Assembly: GCF_000003605.2 (NCBI RefSeq)
Contig: NW_003129103.1
Coordinates: 1-44,447, forward strand
Length of the DNA: 44,447 nt
Origin: Saccoglossus kowalevskii
Taxonomy: Eukaryota > Hemichordata > Enteropneusta > Harrimaniidae
Direction of reading: 5' to 3'
The notes under the pieces were generated by a model that saw only the letters and a program-made list of their open reading frames with translations, had not been told where the DNA came from and did no database searches. The position numbers and the translations under genes are program-made. Of the stretch, positions 36,839 to 44,447 are shown piece after piece (position 1 is the first letter of the stretch; every line of letters starts with the position of its first letter).

Positions 36839-39107
36839 AAGGATGATATGACTGTACGAAATGACAGCAAAGGATGCTATGACTGCACGAAATGACAGCA
36901 AAGGATGCTATGACTGCACCAAATGCCAGCAAAGGATGATATGACTACACGAAATGACAGCAAAGGATGATATGACTGCACGAAATGACAGCAAAGGATG
37001 ATATGACTGCACGAAATGACAGCAAAGGATGATATGACTGCACGAAATGACAGCAAAGGATGCTATGACTGCACGAAATGACAGCAAATGATGATATGAC
37101 TGCACGAAATGACAGCAAAGGATGATATGACTGCACGAAATGACAGCAAAGGATGCTATGACTGCACGAAATGACAGCAAAGGATGATATGACTGCACGA
37201 AATGACAGCAAAGGATGATATGACTGCACGAAATGACAGCAAAGGATGATATGACTGCACGAAATGACAGCAAAGGATGATATGACTGCACGAAATGACA
37301 GCAAAGGATGATATGACTGCACGAAATGACAGCAAAGGATGATATGACTGCACGAAATGACAGCAAAGGATGATATGACTGCACGAAATGACAGCAAAGG
37401 ATGCTATGACTGCACGAAATGACAGCAAAGGATGATATGACTGCACGAAATGACAGCAAAGGATGATATGACTGCACGAAATGACAGCAAAGGATGATAT
37501 GACTGCACGAAATGACAGCAAAGGATGATATGACTGCACGAAATGACAGCAAAGGATGATATGACTGCACGAAATGACAGCAAAGGATGATATGACTGCA
37601 CGAAATGACAGCAAAGGATGATATGACTGCACGAAATGACAGCAAAGGATGATATGACTGCACGAAATGACAGCAAAGGATGATATGACTACACGAAATG
37701 ACAGCAAAGGATGATATGACTGCACGAAATGACAGCAAAGGATGATATGACTGCACGAAATGACAGCAAAGGATGATATGACTGCACGAAATAACAGCAA
37801 AGGATGATATGACTGCACGAAATGACAGCAAAGGATGATATGACTGCACGAAATGACAGCAAAGGATGATATGACTGCACGAAATGACAGCAAAGGATGA
37901 TATGACTGCACGAAATGACAGCAAAGGATGATATGACTGCACGAAATGACAGCAAAGGATGATATGACTGCACGAAATGACAGCAAAGGATGATATGACT
38001 GCACGAAAAGACAGCAAAGGATGATATGACTGCACGAAATGACAGCAAAGGATGATATGACTGCACGAAATGACAGCAAAGGATGATATGACTGCACGAA
38101 ATGACAGCAAAGGATGATATGACTGCACGAAATGACAGCAAAGGATGCTATGACTGCACGACATGTCAGCAAAGGATGATATGACTGCACGAAATGACAG
38201 CAAAGGATGATATGACTGCACGAAATGACAGCAAAGGATGATATGACTGCACGAAATGACAGCAAAGGATGATATGACTGCACGAAATGACAGCAAAGGA
38301 TGCTATGACTGCACCAAATGCCAGCAAAGGATGATATGACTGCACGAAATGACAGCAAAGGATGATATGACTGCACGAAATGACAGCAAAGGATGATATG
38401 ACTGCACGAAATGACAGCAAAGGATGCTATGACTGCACCAAATGCCAGCAAAGGATGATATGACTGCACGAAATGACAGCAAAGGATGATATGACTGCAC
38501 GAAATGACAGCAAAGGATGATATGACTGCACCAAATGCCAGCAAAGGATGATATGACTGCACGAAATGACAGCAAAGGATGATATGACTGCACGAAATGA
38601 CAGCAAAGGATGCTATGACTGCACCAAATGACAGCAAAGGATGATATGACTGCACGAAATGACAGCAAAGGATGATATGACTGCACGAAATGACAGCAAA
38701 GGATGATATGACTGCACGAAATGACAGCAAAGGATGATATGACTGCACGAAATGACAGCAAAGGATGATATGACTGCACGAAATGACAGCAAAGGATGAT
38801 ATGACTGCACGAAATGACAGCAAAGGATGATATGACTGCACGAAATGACAGCAAAGGATGATATGACTACACGAAATGACAGCAAAGGATGATATGACTG
38901 CACGAAATGACAGCAAAGGATGATATGACTGCACGAAATGACAGCAAAGGATGATATGACTGCACGAAATGACAGCAAAGGATGATATGACTGCACCAAA
39001 TGACAGCAAAGGATGATATGACTGCACGAAATGACAGCAAAGGATGATATGACTGCACGAAATGACAGCAAATGATGATATGACTGCACGAAATGACAGC
39101 AAAGGAT
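36839..39107 (+). repeat. consensus-rich satellite zone
   Basis: Long runs of consensus (about 37,160-37,400, 37,407-37,690 and 37,800-38,000) are broken by single variants: ACTACACG at 37,690, AAATAAC near 37,790, CGAAAAGAC near 38,006, and CGACATGTCAGC near 38,160. CACCAAATGCC units lie near 38,311, 38,438 and 38,530. No gene is visible. Confidence 0.88.
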
Positions 39108-39295
39108 GCTATGACTGCACGAAATGACAGCAAAGGATGATATGACTGCACGACATGACAGCAAAGGATGATATGACTGCACGACATGACAGCAAAGGAT
39201 GATATGACTGCACGACATGACAGCAAAGGATGATATGACTGCACGAAATGACAGCAAAGGATGCTATGACTGCACCAAATGCCAGCAAAGGATGA
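39108..39295 (+). repeat. 155-bp five-unit A19C cassette, copy 3
   Basis: GCTATG at 39,108, three CGACATG units, one consensus unit, GCTATG/CACCAAATGCC at 39,263 (155 bp). The ACTACACG unit that follows in copies 1 and 2 is missing. Confidence 0.87.
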
Positions 39296-41525
39296 TATGA
39301 CTGCACGAAATGACAGCAAAGGATGATATGACTGCACGAAATGACAGCAAAGGATGATATGACTGCACGAAATGACAGCAAAGGATGATATGACTGCACG
39401 AAATGACAGCAAAGGATGATATGACTGCACGAAATGACAGCAAAGGATGCTATGACTGCACGAAATGACAGCAAAGGATGATATGACTGCACGAAATGAC
39501 AGCAAAGGATGATATGACTGCACGAAATGACAGCAAAGGATGCTATGACTGCACGAAATGACAGCAAAGGATGATATGACTGCACGAAATGACAGCAAAG
39601 GATGATATGACTGCACGAAATGACAGCAAAGGATGATATGACTGCACGAAATGACAGCAAAGGATGATATGACTGCACGAAATGACAGCAAAGGATGATA
39701 TGACTGCACGAAATGACAGCAAAGGATGATATGACTGCACGAAATGACAGCAAAGGATGATATGACTGCACGAAATGACAGCAAAGGATGATATGACTGC
39801 ACGAAATGACAGCAAAGGATGATATGACTGCACGAAATGACAGCAAAGGATGATATGACTGCACGAAATGACAGCAAAGGATGATATGACTGCACGAAAT
39901 GACAGCAAAGGATGATATGACTGCACGAAATGACAGCAAAGGATGCTATGACTGCACCAAATGCCAGCAAAGGATGATATGACTGCACGAAATGACAGCA
40001 AAGGATGATATGACTGCACGAAATGACAGCAAAGGATGATATGACTGCACGAAATGACAGCAAAGGATGCTATGACTGCACCAAATGCCAGCAAAGGATG
40101 ATATGACTGCACGAAATGACAGCAAAGGATGATATGACTGCACGAAATGACAGCAAAGGATGCTATGACTGCACCAAATGCCAGCAAAGGATGATATGAC
40201 TGCACGAAATGACAGCAAATGATGATATGACTGCACGAAATGACAGCAAAGGATGCTATGACTGCACGAAATGACAGCAAAGGATGATATGACTGCACGA
40301 AATGACAGCAAAGGATGATATGACTGCACGAAATGACAGCAAATGATGATATGACTGCACGAAATGACAGCAAAGGATGATATGACTGCACGAAATGACA
40401 GCAAAGGATGATATGACTGCACGAAATGACAGCAAAGGATGATATGACTGCACGAAATGACAGCAAAGGATGATATGACTGCACGACATGACAGCAAAGG
40501 ATGATATGACTGCACGACATGACAGCAAAGGATGATATGACTGCACGAAATGACAGCAAAGGATGATATGACTGCACGAAATGACAGCAAAGGATGATAT
40601 GACTGCACGAAATGACAGCAAAGGATGATATGACTGCACGAAATGACAGCAAAGGATGATATGACTGCACGAAATGACAGCAAAGGATGATATGACTGCA
40701 CGAAATGACAGCAAAGGATGATATGACTGCACGAAATGACAGCAAAGGATGATATGACTGCACGAAATGACAGCAAAGGATGATATGACTGCACGAAATG
40801 ACAGCAAAGGATGATATGACTGCACGAAATGACAGCAAAGGATGATATGACTGCACGAAATGACAGCAAAGGATGATATGACTGCACGAAATGACAGCAA
40901 AGGATGATATGACTGCACGAAATGACAGCAAAGGATGATATGACTGCACGAAATGACAGCAAAGGATGATATGACTGCACGAAATGACAGCAAAGGATGC
41001 TATGACTGCACCAAATGACAGCAAAGGATGATATGACTGCACGAAATGACAGCAAAGGATGATATGACTGCACGAAATGACAGCAAAGGATGATATGACT
41101 GCACGAAATGACAGCAAAGGATGATATGACTACACGAAATGACAGCAAAGGATGATATGACTGCTCGAAATGACAGCAAAGGATGGTATGACTGCACGAA
41201 ATGACAGCAAAGGATGATATGACTGCACGAAATGCCAGCAAAGGATGATATGACTGCACGAAATGACAGCAAAGGATGATATGACTACACGAAATGACAG
41301 CAAAGGATGATATGACTGCACGAAATGACAGCAAAGGATGCTATGACTGCACGAAATGACAGCAAAGGATGATATGACTGCACGAAATGACAGCAAAGGA
41401 TGATATGACTGCACGAAATGACAGCAAAGGATGCTATGACTGCACGAAATGACAGCAAAGGATGATATGACTGCACGAAATGACAGCAAATGATGATATG
41501 ACTGCACGAAATGACAGCAAAGGAT
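39296..41525 (+). repeat. consensus-rich satellite zone
   Basis: Consensus runs occupy 39,546-39,944 and 40,521-40,998. Between them lie GCTATG/CACCAAATGCC units (39,945, about 40,069 and 40,165) and two CGACATG units near 40,490-40,515. At 41,185 a GGTATG marker is followed at +49 by GCC without the A29C change, then ACTACACG one unit early, a shortened cassette. No gene is visible. Confidence 0.87.
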
Positions 41526-41665
41526 GGTATGACTGCACGAAATGACAGCAAAGGATGATATGACTGCACGAAATGCCAGCACAGGATGATATGACTGCAC
41601 GAAATGACAGCAAAGGATGATATGACTGCACGAAATGACAGCAAAGGATGATATGACTACACGAA
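41526..41665 (+). repeat. 130-bp cassette, copy 7
   Basis: GGTATG at 41,526, GCCAGCACAGG at 41,575 and ACTACACG at 41,656. Confidence 0.9.
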
Positions 41666-41928
41666 ATGACAGCAAAGGATGATATGACTGCACGAAATGA
41701 CAGCAAAGGATGATATGACTGCACGAAATGACAGCAAAGGATGATATGACTACACGAAATGACAGCAAAGGATGATATGACTGCACGAAATGACAGCAAA
41801 GGATGATATGACTGCACGAAATGACAGCAAAGGATGCTATGACTGCACGAAATGACAGCAAAGGATGATATGACTACACGAAATGACAGCAAAGGATGAT
41901 ATGACTGCACGAAATGACAGCAAAGGAT

Positions 41929-42070
41929 GGTATGACTGCACGAAATGACAGCAAAGGATGATATGACTGCACGAAATGCCAGCACAGGATGATATGACTG
42001 CACGAAATGACAGCAAAGGATGATATGACTGCACGAAATGACAGCAAAGGATGATATGACTACACGAAAT
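41929..42070 (+). repeat. 130-bp cassette, copy 8
   Basis: GGTATG at 41,929, GCCAGCACAGG at 41,978 and ACTACACG at 42,059. It lies 403 bp (13 units) after copy 7. Confidence 0.9.
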
Positions 42071-43690
42071 GACAGCAAAGGATGATATGACTGCACGAAA
42101 TGACAGCAAAGGATGCTATGACTGCACGAAATGACAGCAAAGGATGATATGACTGCACGAAATGACAGCAAAGGATGATATGACTGCACGAAATGACAGC
42201 AAAGGATGATATGACTGCACGAAATGACAGCAAAGGAAGATATGACTGCACGAAATGACAGCAAAGGATGATATGACTGCACGAAATGACAGCAAAGGAT
42301 GATATGACTGCACGAAATGACAGCAAAGGATGATATGACTGCACAAAATGACAGCAAAGGATGATATGACTGCACGAAATGACAGCAAAGGATGATATGA
42401 CTGCACGAAATGACAGCAAAGGATGATATGACTGCAAGAAATGACAGCAAAAGGATGATATGACTGCACGAAATGACAGCAAAGGATGATATGACTGCAC
42501 GAAATGACAGCAAAGGATGATATGACTGCACGAAATGACAGCAAAGGATGATATGACTGCACGAAATGACAGCAAAGGATGATATGACTGCACGAAATGC
42601 CAGCAAAGGATGATATGACTGCACGAAATGACAGCAAAGGATGATATGACTGCACGAAATGACAGCAAAGGATGCTATGACTGTACGAAATGACAGCAAA
42701 GGATGATATGACTACACGAAATGACAGCAAAGGATGATATGACTGCACGAAATGACAGCAAAGGATGATATGACTGCACGAAATGACAGCAAAGGATGAT
42801 ATGACTGCACGAAATGACAGCAAAGGATGATATGACTGCACGAAATGACAGCAAAGGATGATATGACTGCACGAAATGACAGCAAAGGATGATATGACTA
42901 CACGAAATGACAGCAAAGGATGATATGACTGCACGAAATGACAGCAAAGGATGATATGACTGCACGAAATGACAGCAAAGGATGATATGACTGCACGAAA
43001 TGACAGCAAAGGATGATATGACTGCACGAAATGACAGCAAAGGATGATATGACTGCACGAAATGACAGCAAAGGATGCTATGACTGCACGAAATGACAGC
43101 AAAGGATGATATGACTACACGAAATGACAGCAAAGGATGATATGACTGCACGAAATGACAGCAAAGGATGATATGACTGCACGAAATGACAGCAAAGGAT
43201 GATATGACTGCACGAAATGACAGCAAAGGATGATATGACTGCACGAAATGACAGCAAAGGATGATATGACTACACGAAATGACAGCAAAGGATGATATGA
43301 CTGCACGAAATGACAGCAAAGGATGATATGACTGCACGAAATGACAGCAAAGGATGATATGACTGCACGAAATGACAGCAAAGGATTATATGACTGCACG
43401 AAATGACAGCAAAGGATGATAAGACTACACGAAATGACAGCAAAGGATGATATGACTGCACGAAATGATAGCAAAGGATGATATGACTGCACGAAATGAC
43501 AGCAAAGGATGATATGACTACACGAAATGACAGCAAAGGATGATATGACTGCACGAAATGACAGCAAAGGATGATATGACTGCACGAAATGACAGCAAAG
43601 GATGATATGACTGCCCGAAATGACAGCAAAGGATGATATGACTGCACGAAATGACAGCAAAGGATGATATGACTGCACGAAATGTCAGCA
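42071..43690 (+). repeat. consensus-rich satellite zone
   Basis: Mostly consensus, with GGAAGATATG near 42,236, a GCAAGAAATG plus GCAAAAGG pair near 42,433-42,452 (+1 base, register 17 to 18), several ACTACACG units (42,709, 42,897, 43,113, 43,269, 43,425 and 43,517), GATTATATG near 43,384 and GATAAGACTAC near 43,418. No gene is visible. Confidence 0.87.
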
Positions 43691-44001
43691 AAGGATGAAA
43701 TGACTGCACGAAATGACAGCAAAGGATGATATGACTGCACGAAATGACAGCAAAGGATGATATGACTGCACGAAATGCCAGCAAAGGATGATATGACAGC
43801 ACGAAATGACAGCAAAGGATGATATGACTGAACGAAATGACAGCAAAGGGTGATATGACTGCACGAAATGACAGCAAAGGATGATATGACTACACGAAAT
43901 GCCAGCAAAGGATGATATGACAGCACGAAATGACAGCAAAGGATGATATGACTGCACAAAATGACAGCAAAGGATGATATGACTGCACGAAATGACAGCA
44001 A
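43691..44001 (+). repeat. block duplicated 34,036 bp away (copy 2)
   Basis: This is the counterpart of 9,655-9,965: GAAATG at 43,697, GCC at 43,777, GACAGCACG at 43,795, ACTGAACG at 43,827, AGGGTG at 43,847, ACTACACG at 43,889 and CACAAAATG in the unit at 43,951. From about 43,890 it merges into the block shared with 27.9-28.4 kb. Confidence 0.88.
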
Positions 44002-44440
44002 AGGATGATATGACTGCACGAAATGACAGCAAAGGATGATATGACTGCACGAAATGACAGCAAAGGATGCTATGACTGCACGAAATGACAGCAAAGGATG
44101 ATATGACTGCACGAAATGACAGCAAAGGATGATATGACTGCACGAAATGACAGCAAAGGATGATATGACTGCACGAAATGACAGCAAAGGATGATATGAC
44201 TGCACGAAATGACAGCAAAGGATGATATGACTGTACGAAATGACAGCAAAGGATGCTATGACTGCACGAAATGACAGCAAAGGATGATATGACTGCACGA
44301 AATGACAGCAAAGGATGATATGACTGTACGAAATGACAGCAAAGGATGCTATGACTGCACCAAATGCCAGCAAAAGATGATATGACTACACGAAATGACA
44401 GCAAAGGATGCTATGACTGCACCAAATGCCAGCAAAGGAA
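43951..44440 (+). repeat. block duplicated 16,000 bp away (copy 2)
   Basis: This is the counterpart of 27,951-28,440. GCTATG is at 44,069, ACTGTACG near 44,231 and 44,324, and the double GCTATG/CACCAAATGCC cassette with CAAAAGATG ends the window. The other copy has AAATAAC near 28,209 and CTGCAAAGG near 28,275, which are consensus here. Confidence 0.88.
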
Positions 44441-44447
44441 TTGATGA
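44437..44447 (+). repeat. divergent last unit at window end
   Basis: The final bases read GGAATTGATGA where GGATGATATGA or GGATGCTATGA is expected, the only such form in the window. It could be a local irregularity or the start of an array boundary; 11 bases are too few to tell. Confidence 0.6.

Larger units (their letters stand above)
1..44447 (+). repeat. 31-bp tandem satellite array, about 1,433 units
   Basis: The entire window is a head-to-tail tandem repeat with a 31-bp period. The unit opens GATGATATGAC (positions 1-11), continues CTGCACG (11-17) and ends ATGACAGCAAAG (20-31). No unit is inverted and no foreign sequence interrupts the array. Most units match the consensus exactly or differ by one or two bases. 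The register holds for 1,431 periods apart from about 20 irregular units, each listed separately, whose net length change is +38 bases. Variants concentrate at unit positions 5, 12-14, 16-17, 19, 22-23, 29 and 31. Composition is about 42% GC with strong strand asymmetry (A 13, T 5, G 8, C 5). The array reaches both window edges, so its true length is unknown. Satellite or giant minisatellite DNA of a eukaryote is the best reading; species and chromosomal position cannot be told from the sequence. Confidence 0.98.

Noticed and set aside
1-44447. CRISPR array
   Set aside because: The repeat length of 31 bp is in range, but units abut directly with no spacers and no cas genes are present.
1-44447. 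Bacterial or phage repeat-protein gene
   Set aside because: The period is not a multiple of three and the + strand has three TGA triplets per unit. No reading frame is preserved across units as a coding repeat would need.
1-44447. Centromeric CENP-B box
   Set aside because: The minus strand has TTTCGTGCAGTC, which shares TTCG with the box but lacks the required A and CGGG positions. No variant unit restores them.
1-44447. Telomeric or simple microsatellite repeat
   Set aside because: No TTAGGG-like or di/trinucleotide runs. GATGATGAT at 17,970 is only a 3-bp insertion in one unit.
1-44447. tRNA, rRNA or structured RNA genes
   Set aside because: No sequence outside the 31-bp repeat exists, and the unit has no strong inverted repeat; TGCA and other short palindromes are too small.
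1-44447. Transposon or insertion sequence within the array
   Set aside because: The register analysis leaves only 38 bases beyond whole units, all explained by small irregular units, so no inserted element can be hidden.

Overview
The whole 44,447-base window is one tandem repeat. A 31-bp unit is repeated head to tail, always in the same orientation, from the first base to the last: about 1,433 units. I see no gene, RNA gene, transposon or unique spacer. I number the unit from the G of GATGATATG; units 12,853-12,883 and its neighbours match the consensus. Positions 1-11 read GATGATATGAC, 11-17 read CTGCACG and 20-31 read ATGACAGCAAAG. The unit is about 42% GC and purine-rich on the + strand (21 of 31 bases), and has a single CpG at positions 16-17. 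I traced the repeat register through the window. Between the variant base groups at 11 and 44,410 the distance is 1,431 x 31 plus 38 bases, and the irregular units I list account for all 38.

Satellite or large-minisatellite DNA of this length, with short near-identical units, is typical of eukaryotic heterochromatin, pericentromeres, subtelomeres or giant VNTR loci. I do not recognise the unit and cannot name a species. The fixed strand, the steady CpG per unit and the CpG-decay variants would fit a eukaryote with or without DNA methylation.

Layout: long stretches of pure consensus (2,899-3,672; 12,827-13,752; 33,314-34,084; several shorter ones) alternate with variant-rich stretches (notably 9,475-12,760). 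The variants are not random. A small set of substitutions recurs in fixed order and spacing, forming higher-order cassettes: a 130-bp cassette in eight full copies, a 155-bp five-unit cassette in several copies, and a five-unit block duplicated in tandem at 29.8-30.2 kb. Longer blocks of 200-600 bp with shared private variants occur in pairs or triplets 9 to 34 kb apart. The array therefore looks like a mosaic made by repeated copying of segments of many lengths, followed by local homogenisation.

The minus strand has no stop codon in the consensus unit in any frame. This creates many long but almost certainly spurious open frames with a 31-residue periodic peptide. They are not annotated as genes. 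The most interesting properties are the higher-order structure and long-range block copying, the helically phased A-tracts, the frame-independent open minus strand, and the paired one-base irregularities that could be assembly errors.
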